Assembly (NCBI GenBank): GCA_013397455.1
Contig: VYZB01000756.1
Location: 62,001-126,000 of the forward strand
DNA length: 64,000 bases
Source: Crotophaga sulcirostris
Lineage: Eukaryota > Chordata > Aves > Cuculiformes > Crotophagidae
Direction: 5' to 3'
Every line of letters starts with the position of its first letter. Positions within the stretch are counted from its first letter, which is position 1. Shown here piece after piece: positions 24,574-47,100 of the stretch. The position numbers and the translations under genes are program-made. A model generated the notes under the pieces. It was given only the letters and a program-made list of their open reading frames with translations. It had not been told where the DNA came from and searched no databases.

Positions 24574-24640
24574 CCAATATAAGGCTCTTTTTACACGGCA
24601 CCATCCGTTAATCTCAAGGGCTTTGAAATGTTTCTGATAA
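24574..24640 (-). promoter_or_regulatory. LRRC10 proximal promoter: CArG/TATA-like element and GATA site
   Basis: About 100 bases upstream of the LRRC10 ATG the minus strand reads CCTTATATTGG (24574-24584), a CArG-like box with one extra A/T base that could also serve as a TATA element. A GATA-type TGATAA lies at 24635-24640 on the + strand. Lrrc10 is reported to depend on cardiac factors, so SRF- and GATA-type sites fit, but function here is inferred from motif and position only. Confidence 0.45.
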
Positions 24641-25479
24641 CCGAATGAGTGTTTGGTGATGGGGATTACGGAAAGGACGACTTAGAGCACAGGTCTCCTT
24701 CTTGTGCCCACGGTTCCTCTTGCTCCCCCTCATACAAAAACATTTCCTCTTACCTCTTCCTGCACACAATAAATGTTCTCAGATTTTGCCCCAAACTATC
24801 GCCCCAGCGCCCCAGCCCCTCACCTCCTGCTCTGGCTGTGCTGTCTGTGACACTGAAGCTGGCTGCCAGGATTGACTTGAGAAGTAAAACACCTTGGTAG
24901 ACCAAATTTTTAAAGTCAGATGTTTAGTTTTCATGAAACCTTCAATGGAAATGTCAAATGTTGTTTAAAATACCTGTCAAGACTTGAGTGACTTTCCAGA
25001 TGAGTGACACTTTTAGGGATTTACTTTGCAAGGTGCCAAATACATAATTTCAGAGTGTAACTTACCACCCAGTACTTATCTTAAACCTTTAACACAAATA
25101 CTTGGCAAACTGCTATCTTGAGCTGTTCTATGGCTTGTGTTACTAATTTAATGGTGTTTGCTATAGCCTCTGGGACTCTTGACTGTGTAGGGCCTTTTTC
25201 ATTACATTATGTTCTACTTCTTGTCCGAATCCCAGTTTAATACCCTCAGTATCACAAGCTGCCAACGCTGTTCTCCAGCCACCTTCTGATTGTGCTACTG
25301 CAGTTCCTGTGTCTGTACCAAAACTTGGCGAGAAACCACCATAGACTTAATTCCATTAAGATTCTCACTTGTTATGAGTGAGATAAATATGATGTTAAAA
25401 ATTATGACTATTTAGATGTCACAGTGTTAACTGTTCCCTCCTCCTCTCAGCACCTCTGATTTCTAGGAGGAGCCTTCCC

Positions 25480-25750
25480 ATAGAATCACATAATCACAGA
25501 CTACTTTGGGTTGGAAGTGACCTTAAAGATCATCCAGTTCCACCCACCCTGCCATGGGCAGGGACACCTCCCACCAGACCAGGCTGCTCAAGGCCCCATC
25601 CAACCTGGCCTTGAACACCTCCAGGGAGGGGGCAGCCACAAGCTTCCCTGGGCAACCTGTGCCAGTGTCTCATCACCCTCATAGTGAAGAATTTCTTCCT
25701 AATGTCTAATATAAATCTTCTCCCTTTCAGTTTAAAGCTGTTCCATATGT
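25480..25750 (-). mobile_element. CR1 LINE fragment, reverse, between LRRC10 and the protease gene
   Basis: It opens with TAGAATCACATAATCACAGA (diverged reversed octamers), then 'gatcatccagttccaccc', 'catgggcagggacacctcccaccagacc' and 'ggccttgaacacctcca'. Similarity fades at about 25745 in the 'ctccctttcagtttaaagctgttcc' zone. It is 5'-truncated. Confidence 0.92.
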
Positions 25751-28700
25751 AGGCATCTCTGCATACTTTGATTTCTTGAGCCGCTGCTTTTTTAAGCTTT
25801 CTTGGATATTTGTCCCAACTGTGTGTTGACCATGGCTGTACCATGATCTTTGGGTGTGAGAACGGGCAAGGTGTTTTAAGGTGAAAGAGCCTTTTTTACA
25901 GTTGGCTCTCTACTTTGATATCTACAGCTTATTCCTGTCTTCTTTCACACTTATCATAATTTAGGGAGGTTACTTCCTTCAAACAATCTGCAGTTAGTTT
26001 CTGGGCATTAGGGGCTACACAACCAACATATGTGATTGCTAGAAGCCACGTATTCTTAGGAAAACAACAGGCAGAGAAAATAGAAGATTAAGAAAAAGGT
26101 AATGTCAAGCAGTTAAGGTGGCCTCTGGATCTCTGGTCAAATCTGGTGGTAGAGAGCTCTCTGCTATCAGTTGCTTTCAAAAGCAAAGCAGATCTTAGCT
26201 ATCAATGGAGTATAGGCTATAAGATGTTTACTTTTCTTGTCCTTGCAAGATGAGTAACTGTGCCATGAAGCAGTGATGCTATGGAATGTATGGACGGTTT
26301 CCTGGGAGAGGAGGACAACAGAGAGGGCATCTGGGGACCAGTGTTGCAGCAGAACAGAGAACAGTGAGTGCTGTGGGTGCCGTAAAATAGGTTTTGGATA
26401 AAGAAGCTGGGCGGAGTGCCAAGCCTGGAGAAGAACAAAGATACATCACAGTCATCTGTGGCTGTGTTGTGGAAGAGAGACACTGAAAATACTCTCTCTC
26501 ATGACAGGAGGCAGGACATGCTGGGTGTAGCATCCCAGCAGTGAGAGCTGCTTCACACTGAATTAACATCTCAGAGTAGCCACTTCTTTCTGCTTTAACA
26601 CTACATGTCCTGTCAGAGGACCACTGTGGGGGATGTGTCATTCTTGCATTTCACAGGGCATCCTTTTCCGAGGAGTTACCCTGGAATGTGATCTGACTTT
26701 TAAGAAAATATTCTTATGGCCCTCAGCAGGTTTTTGTATTTGTTTCCATTTCTAAGCAACTGTGGCACCTTCTAAAGTCAAGTCTCCCCACCCTATTAAG
26801 GTGCTGTAGGCTACAAGTGTGGAAAAACAAGTGCATTTGGCATAAATAATAATGAATTTACATCCATGGCAAAGACACATCCCTAAGACAAATCTCTTCA
26901 GATATCCTGCTGATCAGAACAACATTGCAGCCTACGTAAGAGTATATTAATATATTTAAGGCACATTTTTCTTAATAATCTGTGTGGAGAGAAATAACTT
27001 TGCAATATACCTTATGTCGATAGACACAGTTAGGTATATATTTTTTTCTAATTGAATTATTTCTATTAATGACACTTTAAACTTGCAGACAACTGTTTCC
27101 TAGGGATCCTCTGCACTGTAGTTTAATCATTATTCCAGCTTATCAAAAAAAGTCATGATGACCTTTTGTTGCTGCATTTTGGACCTCTGTTGGCTAAATG
27201 AATGCCTGCTTGGAACACACAGTGACATCAGATTATTTGGGAAAACATATCCTTCATGTGGTGGGATAATAAAGGGCTGCATTTGAAATAAAATGAACAA
27301 TCTTGATCCTTCTGAGAATCAGCGGCTAGGCGGAGGCTTTAAGGCAGAGGCAATCCCTTCAGTAGACCCAGGGCAATGTTCTGAAAGCCACTTCATGTCT
27401 TCAGAGTTACCCAGATGCCCTCCAATCTGAGCATTCATGACTTCCCAGAAGCATTTGTGGCATTTGAGGAAAAGTTCAAGTGATAAAGGCGCTCAGCACA
27501 GACATTGTCTTGCTCTTGTCAAAGCAACACTGCCCTACCAGAGGACATGACATCTGCTCTGCAGCGCATCAGCTGGCGCGTGCAGGCTCCTTGAGAAATG
27601 TCTTTGCTTTCTGAAAATTCACAAGTGACTACATTTATTGCTCACCATTTTCATTTCCAGCACCCAGCTCCTGCAGATCAGCGTCTGGAATGGCTGTGGG
27701 AGAGAAAACGTGGTTGCTTGCTGAGAACTTGTGTAAAACCTATGAGTCCATAAGAAACAAGGAGCACCGTTTAGAGCTAGACAAAAAAAAATCACAATAT
27801 GGAAATCAATATAAAAGCTGTGTTATTGTTCCTGCAGTTTTTGAGATTTTTTTTTAAAACACCCAAACATTAGAATAAAGATATGGGTGCTTTTTCAGAT
27901 CCAAAGCTCTGCACACTGCTTGATCACACCAGGCTCAGCCTTTGCTGTGTAGCCCTCACAATTTTGGACGTTAGTTTGAAAACGTGAACCATGCATTTCA
28001 AAATCCAGGGGACTAATGAAGAGAGCTCTAAAGCTGTTGATTTTAAGCTTCTCCAGCCCCTCAATCAGCCTGATATAGCAACAAAGGAAGCTTAATGAAA
28101 TTGTTTTCAAGAATGTCTTTAGTACTCATAATGATTTGCTTCACATGTATTTAAAGTATCTGACAGGTGTTTAGACCCCTTCTTCACTCACAAATGCTGT
28201 GTGTTCATGTTTTTTTGCTGTTTTGTCTTGACTGGAGCATTGCCGCTAGAGCAGATGATGACTCCCCCCTCCTCCATGTCCTTGACATTCATTCTTTGCT
28301 ACACACTGTCACATATCTGCTCTCTTTTGCAGGGGTTACTTAGTTCCAGTTCACTTTCACTGATGAGCACTCTATTTTAAACAAGTGCTGTATTGCAGGG
28401 GAATGATCATTACTGCTCTTTTCCCAGCACTGTAGCACAGTTTTTTGAACAAAAATGACTGATTATTCAAATCTAGCCTTAATGTATGCTAGGTTGCAGT
28501 ATGTAATTGCTCACAGCACTTTCTTGTACAGACGAAAGATTCAAAAAGTCTTGTAAGTAAATTGCAAGATCAGCGCTGAGCTTCTTCCCAGGCAGCTAAT
28601 GGGTTTGGGGTTAGTCTCTGTCAGATCAGAGTCTCTTTTTGACACCATTATTTTTCTGCCAGCTTGACTTGAACCCAGGCGTCAAGCAGGAGCGGGAACC

Positions 28701-29342
28701 GCTAACCTCAGGAAACTCGCAGGAAAATAAATCCAAGCAAGGTCTTCCAGATTTTTTGCTGAAATGTGTACAAACCCACTGACTGTTTATTACTATATGT
28801 TGCAGCCTGTGATGGTTTTTGCTTTTAGACCTGTTTTTTGGGGTGGTGACCACATTTAAGTCTGCAGCGCTCTCCTAAATAGGGAATTAAGCTTCAGTTT
28901 TTAGGGGATGACTTGTCACAACCCTGTCAAGTGTCTCTCTGCTCAGCCCTACTTAAATGTCTCCATGTAAATGGGAAATGTTTACATATTATGTCTTCTT
29001 TCTCTGTGTTGGACACTTCTGGGCCACTTGTCACTGAAGCTTGAGAAGCAGCTTGCTGGTAGGGAACCAGGCAAGTCTTGGGCCTCCTCCTCTTTCCCAT
29101 ACTAACAGGAGCCAAGCTCACCCCATTTATTATATTTAAGTAAAAAAACATTATGGATTGTTAGTAAAATGTCTATTTGGTCTAAACTGCACCCTGATTT
29201 TCTGTACTTTAGTAGCTCCACTGGACACCAATACTTGCACAATCCAGTGGTTACTCTGAGAGCAAATGAATCAGTTTTCTGCCAAAACACTGACCTCCTG
29301 CGATTGATTGACCTGGCGAGCAGCCCTCTGCTGACAACGGGG
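25751..29342. other. Intergenic upstream of the protease gene, no gene seen
   Basis: This is the head-to-head interval between LRRC10 and the aspartic protease. It is unique-looking, moderately AT-rich DNA. I found no coding exon, RNA gene or recognisable mobile element. Confidence 0.55.
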
Positions 29343-29349
29343 TATAAAA
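29343..29349 (+). promoter_or_regulatory. TATA box of the aspartic protease gene
   Basis: TATAAAA lies 52-58 bases before the ATG at 29401, so transcription should start near 29373 and leave a 5' UTR of only about 30 bases. There is no CpG island. A TATA-driven, island-free promoter suggests tissue-restricted expression, as is usual for pepsin-family zymogens. Confidence 0.8.
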
Positions 29350-29400
29350 AAGGGACTTCTGAGTAAATGAGTGTCATTGGATTCTGAACTGCTTAGAGCC

Positions 29401-38366
<8,966 letters not shown>

Positions 38367-41300
38367 GTTGTAATAACCTTTATTCTGCCTTAATCCAAAT
38401 GTTAATGTAACAATCTTCATCACCTATGTGAAGAAGGGCTTTAACTGAAACTCTGGACCTAAATGCAGTTGTGTTCACCAGTCCCAGGTTTTAAGAGCTT
38501 TGGGGTGATCCTTGTCCCAGTTACATAGTTTGGTGCAATCTCTGTATGTTTACAACTGAGAAACAATTTTTCCTGAATAACTGATCGACACCACAGCTCT
38601 CAGGATGGAGCAAAACCAGCTTATCACTCAGATTTGCAAAAGAGCAGGAAGGATAAAAATGCTGAACAGTGCCAGGCTGACAAGATAGCAGTTACAAGTA
38701 GGGGAGAAGAATCCCAGTTTGGTCTGGTCTGGGCACCTGTTTTTCTTCATGTGTACCAGTTTCCACCTCATTTCCTACTGCTTTCCTTTTCCTCACTATT
38801 TTCCACCTCATTTCCTTAGTGCCATTTTAATTCTCTTTATATGAATTTGCTCCAACCAGTTTCTAGAAAGGAGAATTTAACTGATGCCTGCGTGGCTGCT
38901 GATTTCCACTACTGTTCCTTGCACCCAATTTCCTGCTCCTTACACTGTCTCTTAGACCTGCTTTTCCCTTAGATTCATTCTTGCTTGACACTTTTTTCCT
39001 CTCTTGGGTCTCGGTGTTTATTGTCTGTGTCTTAGATCAGATGCTGCTTTTAGTGTCTGACACCTCTGCCCTTTGGCGGTGTGGGCAGCTGGGAGCAGCA
39101 TCTATTTGCAATCCCCAAAGGGATTGTAAAAGGAGCTGTAAAGGGATATCACAGTGTCCTTCCACCTCCGAGGAGGTACAAAGTCCAACACACCAGCATT
39201 GAACATCTACTGTGCTTTGCTCAACCACTTCTTGTCAGCAGTGACAGCAGCTTCAGCACTGGTGGAAGTGTGAAACAGCCACAGGTAGCTGGGCTGATTT
39301 GGAAAAAGAAGATTCACCTAAATTATACCCATTGGAATATTTGTTTGGATTGTTAAAGCTGACACTGCCCCCATAAAAGTGAATAAAACTTGACCAAGCA
39401 AAATCTGCTTTGGGCTTAGTGCTATTTCAGTTTCATTTAATGTTTTCTTGCAGCAGTTTCTGTGTGGTGAGGCCAGAGAGGAGGAAGGAGGAGAGTGACT
39501 GAAAATCCAGGTTGCTCTGTGGCCTGGAGTGGAGAGATGGAACATGTTGGGGTGTTGGGCTGCTCATCTCCCCCTAAACCTGAAAAACATCTGCAGCCCC
39601 AGGCACTGGGCACTTCCCATTCTCCCTGGGAAACGACCCTTCTGTGGCATCAGCATTGCTGGGGCAGGGGCTTGTGTCCCCTGGGAACTTGCTGCTACCT
39701 TCTGCCTGGATGTGCTTAGCACAGACCAAATGCAACATCTGTTACTGGATTCGGCAGTGCTACGGTTGCAGTCCCTTAGATTTTAAGGCTTCACTTGTAA
39801 GACTTAATAAGTATTACTAAAGCGAGACAGTTCGCCTGTAGGTACCTCTGGAATACTGATCTTGCCCTCCAGTATGAAATGCTTCCTCTCTTCAGTGTAT
39901 GCTTTCGCAACTCTCTATTTGCAGCCACATTGTGTTACACATTTGGCATCCAGGCTATCAACCTCTAGCAATGGGGACTCTGCTGCCAGTTGTCTCTTTT
40001 TGCAGACAAGATTGAGCAGTACAAAGTTACCATATATTTCAGGCCAATCTTACCTCGCTTCTCCTTTGTCCATATCATTCTTAAACCGCAGACTGACCAT
40101 GAGCTAACTTATTTGTCTAGAAAATGTAATTTGTTTGGTTGTAAACAAAGACAAACAAACTTCTATAAAGCCCTGTCACTGGTTTAATAGCAGCAGGATA
40201 TTCTTGTTTTCTCTACTGTGCAGCAGGCTTAACACTCTGGTACATCTCCATTATTTCTAAAAGAAGCATTTATTCCTCAAACATGAGCTTTTAGTCAGTG
40301 TTAGAGATCTGTTCTTTATGACAGAGTATTGTAAGGGTGGTGAGACACAACCCTGCAGCTGACCAGTCCCTGCACTGATATCTCAGCTCTATGAACTCCA
40401 GCACAGAGTGTGAACACATCCCTAAATCAGGTGGAAAATGAGGCAACATGTGCAGGGATTGGTCCTCTCTTTGTTTGGATATATCTAATCGTCCTCAAGG
40501 ATGAGCTTAATTTGATGGGAGTAAGCTCCTGCTGTTTGTCTGTTCTGGCCCTGTAGGTCTGCCTTGCTGTTCTTGGTAGACATTAAGTTGACTTGTGTGC
40601 AAGGTTGAACCTTTGCCAGAAGAGTTTCTTGACATTTCAATACAGTCAAGATGACTGTGTTTCTCAAAGTGTCTTTATTCATGGGATAATTTGACATTGT
40701 TTATACCAGTGAACATGAATTGTAAATTGTTGGGTTTGCTAAAATAGTCCATTTACCATGCTAAGGCAAATAGTTTACTGAGAGAAGTGCCAAAGACAAC
40801 ACATAATCCCAAAAGATAATTTAATACAGATCAGAACCTGCAGATGTTTGTAGAAGTGAGATAACAGACTAAATGAAGAGAGGAAATTTTTCTGATAAGT
40901 CAGCTGAGCACTAGCTTCCTTACAAGCAATGATCAGTCTATTCTAGCTAACTTGGAACTGGCCTACTGTGTGTGAAATGCTATTTGTGCATTGCAGATTA
41001 CATTGTGGGACTTCAGAGCTGTCATTTCTAATTTCACATGTGTCTACATATCTAAGAGACAACTCCATGAAGGTTTTGTCTACCCAGTGGCTACTGTGTG
41101 GCCATCCTTAGCCTCCATTGAAGAAAGAACGTAATTGCTGGTCCAGGGAGTGCTTGCAGAGTGAGTGGGAGAGGTAACAAAATTGTTGCTCATGAGATGC
41201 ATAAAGTCCTGGTGGAAAGCAGCAGTGCGCGCGTCCTAGGTAGCAGCCAGGATGAGAAGAAAATGATGGAAGATGAGCAGAGATGGAAGATGAGAAGCTA

Positions 41301-41589
41301 GGAAGGCTTCTTCGGGCTTAGCAATGCTGAGAGGAAACATGCTGATGTCTGGGTTGCAGAGGATGAGCACTATGCTCCAACACCTTAAGCCCTGGTGGAA
41401 GCTGTGTGAAGGAGCGAGGAGATGTGGTGGGACTGGACTCTCAGTGCAGATGTGTAGTGGACACTTCACAGTCATCTCAAATTTCTGCCTTTAATTCCCT
41501 TGCAGAGAGAAGCACAGTTTCTTCAGCTTATGCACTGTGAGAATAAGAGGTCAAGCTGCTGAAAAACTTTCCAATGCTTGGGCAGCTAT

Positions 41590-41611
41590 GGGGAGTATGG
41601 CCATACTCCCC
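41590..41611. repeat. Perfect 22-base palindrome
   Basis: The arm GGGGAGTATGG is followed at once by its exact reverse complement, with no spacer. An AATAAA follows about 28 bases downstream on the + strand (41639-41644). No known element was recognised around it. Confidence 0.9.
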
Positions 41612-41833
41612 CAAAACCTGTGTTGCTCTCCTGACTTTAATAAAGTGCTATAAAGGAGTGTTTCAGGCTTCAAAGGAGAGCAGCAGTTACTTTAAATTTG
41701 TGTCTAGCTGTGTGACTGTAACTGGGTATCCTTAAAATATATTGTTTGTACTTACACTTACCATTTGTTAAAATTAAGCTCACTGGTAAATGGAGTTCCT
41801 TGACAGCTGCAGAGGCAATTAAACTGAGAAGCT

Positions 41834-41856
41834 GAATTGAATTGAATTGAATTGAA
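41834..41856 (+). repeat. (GAATT)n microsatellite
   Basis: Four and a half perfect GAATT units. Confidence 0.9.
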
Positions 41857-43493
41857 AATTGTGGCTTCAGCTAAAAGAAGAAATAGGGAATAGAAAAGAA
41901 AGAAGGAATGCTGAAGAAAAAATATTTTTTTTTCTCTGCTGATGTAGGGAAAACTGTGCATTTCCACCATTGTGATAAGGCGATAGAGTCATCTTTCCCA
42001 TGGAGATTCAGCAGGCTGGGACTCTGATGGCTGAAAAACTAGAGGATGCTGCCAGAAGCTGGGTATTGCCTAGTAAGGGTCATCCAGAAAACAGGACTTC
42101 TAGGCCAAGGTGCTGTTTATTTCAATATAATTTAATTCTGTTAAGGTCCTCATTCAGGTTGGTCAGACCTGAACATAGCAACTTGATTTGCCTGATGATT
42201 CGTCTCAAAGTGGCAAGGATGAGGTTGCACCAGAACTCCTTACTCCAGAACTGTGATCAAACCTCACTACTTGGCTGTTGACAGACACTGGCATCACCTC
42301 ATCTCATGGTGTGATTAAATGCCTTCACAGGTGCCTGGAGAACTTGTGCTTGACTTTTCTGCATACCTGAATGTACCATAGCATGAACCCGAGCAGCTCT
42401 TCCTTGGGCTAAGTGTTCACTGCTTCCTGATGGGAATACATGTGCTTTTGTCTAGAGTCTTTAAAGGATTTGAAAGGGTGGCACTGCTCAGACTGTGGCT
42501 AATTCACACCAAAAGGAGCCAGTTCCCAAACTGAAATCAAGGTGGAAGAAGTGGAAGTGGGGAGGGCAGATAAGACAGCAGAGTCCCGCTGTATGTCATA
42601 GCCTACTGCAGGAGCTCCTCGGATAAGATGCTGGCAAGAGGAGCTGGAGCAGACAAGTCCATTCATCCCCTTCCCAGTTGCAGAGGGTACTGAAGACTCC
42701 CAGGAGCCATTTGTGCTACCAGTTACCCTGGTAGAGACACTGGTTTGTTTTCTGAAGTGCAGTGTTTTGGGCAAGAGAGTGGGGTGGACTTGCTGCCCAT
42801 GCAGTCCACACTGCTTGTTGGCTCCTGCAGCCCCCATAATTTTCTGTCTCCCCTCTGCTCAGCTTAGCCCCTGAGCTACCTGGTCTCTCCCTTGTCTAAG
42901 ACCATCTACTTGGATAGTCACTCATGGAGGAACACTGGTATTACGCTCTGGCCTGTGTTCATGTAGATATGGGTGAGAGCTGAAAACAGTCACCACTGCT
43001 TTTGGAGTCTGCTTTGAGACTTCTTGTAGGAACCACAGCTGAAAGGCCGAGCTGCTACCAGAAGGTGTCTTGGACACTGCTGGAGCAGCAGAAGCCACCT
43101 AATGCTGGCTTGGGTTTTAGTTAGTGGAGAATGTAGTACAGCTGGGCAGCACAGGAATGGTAGATGGTGGAAGTAAGTGGAGAATGACTTTTTCTAGCAG
43201 TCCTAGGCCATTTTGTTGTCTTCTTGGGATGATTGCAGTCTATGTGCTGCCAGCTGAAGATTTCTGCAAGAATGGAGCCCTAAGCTCAGTTACTCCTGCA
43301 GCTCCATCACCACTTGAAAGACTGCCACAGCCCTGACATCACTAGGGAAACCACCTGGGAACAGCATTTTAAAATAAACACCTACTAGATATGCCATGTA
43401 CATGCTCCAAGGAACAGAGACCCAAGATGAGACCTCCCATGCCCAGTTCATTTGCAGTTTTGCCTCTTCCATTTTTCTTAATAAAGTTAAAGT

Positions 43494-44108
43494 TTTAATC
43501 CTTGTATTTTTCCACTCTGTAGTGGCATAGCTTCACCAAAAGCCGGGGAGGTTCTTGCTTCCCTTAAGCAAGGAGTCTGATTTTTCAGGCATTCCTCCAG
43601 ACAGTGAGAGATGATAGGCTGAATCTCTCCAGCGTGAGGAGGGAATTGAGCCTACACCTCTCCTTCACTTGTGCAGAAACCAAAACCATTGATGGGTCTT
43701 ACAAGGGTGTCATGGGACTTAATCTGAAGGAGCAGTCAAAAGTGGTGATGTTCAGGGTGGATCCAAAGTGGACAGAGCCACCTCCACTCTTTTGATAAGC
43801 TTAGTTTTCCTCTAGGTGAGCCTACACAGCTCACTACTGTGTGCGCTGGCTGGTTTGCATCCACTCCTGAGGCTCCCAGGTCTCCCCATAAATGTTTTCC
43901 CCACAGAGTTACAGAATTCAAACCAGCAACCAAGTGGCTTAAAGCGTGTCACCACAAGGCCTCCTATTTAGGTGCTCAGATTCTCTGTTGGATCTTACTC
44001 TGGACTTGTCTGAGCAGTGTGTATGCCTTTCTGCACTTTAAGCAAACTTATGTGAGAACCACTTTCAAGAGAAGATAGGAAATTCACTTAGACCTGGGGG
44101 AAGCATGA
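43494..44108 (-). terminator. BEST3: Probable BEST3 3' UTR with ATTAAA signal
   Basis: On the minus strand an ATTAAA (TTTAAT on +, 43494-43499) lies about 610 bases past the BEST3 stop. A canonical AATAAA (TTTATT on +, 42116-42121) lies about 2 kb past it. Which one is used cannot be told from sequence. Confidence 0.4.
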
Positions 44109-47100
44109 TTAAAGTTTTCTTTCACTTCTCTCATTAGAAAATTCTACTATGGCTGTTTCTTTAGATTCCATATTTTCCCATAAATGCTGCATCTCAAATG
44201 TCTCTGGAGCAGCACCAGTAACATTTTTTCCATCACTGGAGGTCCTTTGTTGTGAAGTTGTCTCAGAATCTGTTAAAGGGAGCACAGCATCAGCATTTGC
44301 CACTGTAGTATGACTATGGAAGCTCGGTAAACTCCATCGCTGAAGGTTTCTCTCATGATCTGTTATGAATCCAGCTATGTTGCTACCTTGAGATTCGTGT
44401 TTGGGCTCCCCTATAACAGTAGGAAGTGACTGATGCACCTCAGAGCCTAGGAGGTATGTAGTCATTTCTGGGGGGAAAAAAGGATTGTCCAAAAGAGTCA
44501 CATTTGCCTCAGTTAGGCTCTTCTGGAGCTTCTCTTCTGGCATGCTTGCGGCGCGCTCTGTTTGCAGATCTGGTTTGCCCAGTACATCAGGTGCTTCCTC
44601 GTCAGCTTCAGAGATGATGACCTCAGGAACTGGCTTGTTTGTCTCAGATGAGGTATCACTGCCACCATCATCAAACTGTGTCTCGTTCCTCGAGGTTTCC
44701 GTTATGGGTCCTAGATCTCTGCTACTATGAAGTCTGTTACTTCTGTCCGCTCTTTCATGTTTCTTCTTGAAGCTTGATGTAGAGTGTCTCCCTCTTGTGT
44801 GCATTTCTTGCAACCGTCTGATATGCCCCTTTTCATCTGCTGGGAAAAACACTGAATTCTCACTTGTCTGCCGACTGTAGTGCCGGTGAGCCGGGGATGA
44901 AGGGCTCTCATGGACGCTGAGAAATCTCTTGACTCTTCTCAGCACTGATCGTTGTCTTCGATGTTTCTCCTCTTCCCAGGGCCACTCTTCCCCATAGAGG
45001 AATTCGGTGTCAGCCAGCCTGTCAAATAAAGCCAAGTAGTAGGTGTCACATACAGGAAACGTAGTCTACATGCACATATACATGCACACAAGCCCTAGTG
45101 TGTCCCCAAGGAAAGACATGGAAGGGTTAAAAAAGGGATGAGGGTGCCAGGAAATAGTGACTGTGTCTTTGGATCTGCCAGTCCACCCGGATCATCCTTT
45201 CCAGGTGTCTCTGTTCCTGAGGACCACACTGGGAGGGCATCCAGCCAGGCCCCATTTCATATTTGTACTACAGCCCTCTGCAGCAGCTCCATATGGTGAG
45301 ACTTGTGCTTAGGGAGAGGGAGGAAGAAACTTTGCTCCTTGCTGTAGATACTTTGTCAGAAGAATCCTTCAGGCAAAAACAACAACAGTGAAAAAGCCAC
45401 TCCTGGAAGCAGTGTACAACAGTTTCAAAAAATTTACTCAGATGGCCAAATTTCACTTACTTCTGGGGCACAACAGCGTGTCTGAAGGCCCCACCTGTAG
45501 CCGGTATTCTTCTCCTGCCCAGCCTTGGTGGTTCATGAGAATGACTATTGCTTTGTCTGCCAGGTAATTCAGTACATACTACTCAGTGCACCCTAGAAGA
45601 CAAGTCAAATTGGCCCAGTTACCTATCCTAAGGGCAAAGATGGCAAAGGTGCTTTAGCCAAATCCGAGGCAATGAGAACATGGAGGCTACGCTAACCTGG
45701 AGGGACAAAGGAATTTTATCCAGCATTTGCAAAGATGTGGGCTTGAGGGGATTGGAGAAGACTTTGGATTTGGGCTCAAATTTTATATATTTGCTTTGGA
45801 CTTGGATGAATCTTTAGGCCTTGTTTTTGAAGACTGCATAAGAACTACCCAGTTTTTTAGAGAGATGAACAGAGAAACAATTCAGAGGAGAAAATAATTA
45901 ACAAAAAAGTCGACACATCATCAGAGCCATTTGCCTTTCACAGAGGATAACATTGAGTTATTTTTCATTCACTCTTCCTTCATCCTTTGTGTGAATTGCT
46001 TCTTACTAAAAAATTGTTTGCAGACATAGTGCTGTGCGTGGTAAGAAGAGCTCATATAAACTATTGTTCTTTGTACCAGAATGCATGCAAAAATGGAAAA
46101 ATCTGGGGAATAAAAATGAGAAAACACCACTTTCCAGGCCAAATTAAGGAAAAAAAAAAAAGGCTGTTTTATTTTGATAAAGGATAAAGACTAGAAAATT
46201 TTGGAAAACCTGCAAAATTCTTGAGATAAGTTTTAAAGTTAAAAAAATGGCTCCTCTAAATTTTTTAAAAAATATTTTTGGATAAAAATATCTGCTTGCC
46301 CAGTATTTGTTTAGGCACAGTGGTATTTACACTTAGTGGCCTGTTCGATGTTGCAGCATGTCATGAGTGTTTAAATTCAACATTATAAACTGACTGGCCT
46401 GTCACTGATTTCTTGTACAGATCCTGACAACACAGAGCATTCCTCTATCCTCTGTATGTTTCTTTATAATGATGGTTCTTGTGTTGATCTCTGTAAATAA
46501 TTCTTCTTTATCTCTTCACTCTAACTTCTCTATCTAGATTATTAGCCAATGAGAAGTCATATAACACTGAAGATAATTTCTTGTTTATCTTCATAAAAAT
46601 ATGGACTGATTTTAGCCATCATCTGCTAACAAAACAAGCAAAGGGATAGCTATTTTGCTAGTTGGGGGAGTGTATGAAGAAGCTGTAGTAAATAAAAAAT
46701 TGTTAAAGTCAGTCATTCCCTTCAGGTGACCTAAAAGGCTATCAACAAACCCTCACTGCAAACATTCCATAGGAACTAATTACACAGTTCAAGCAATGGG
46801 TGCACAATTCATATGAGCACTTGGACCACTGGAGACACCATCCGACCAAGATCAGCCTGTCCACCCACTCCCAGTGACATAATTTCCCATTTCCATTTTC
46901 CCCACTCACAGTATTGTCACAGCCTGCAGCCCTGCGCTGGCTGGCTGTCAGTCAGCATGGGCTGTAGGGGTGGTGATCTTTCTGATGGCATTGAGGACCC
47001 TTAGTGCCACTCACCCCATTTCAATAGTTGATCCCAGGAATGAAGGAATACAGTAATCAGCAGCTGCTTTTGTGTAGGGCGGCCGGGCAGAGGAATCATT

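Larger units (their letters stand above)
38367..43493. other. Intergenic between the protease gene and BEST3, no gene seen
   Basis: About 5 kb between two convergent genes. It holds a 17-base direct repeat (TTTCCACCTCATTTCCT at 38760-38776 and 38800-38816), a perfect 22-base palindrome at 41590-41611 and a GAATT microsatellite at 41834-41856. Open frames are short and show no domain or splice support. Confidence 0.55.
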
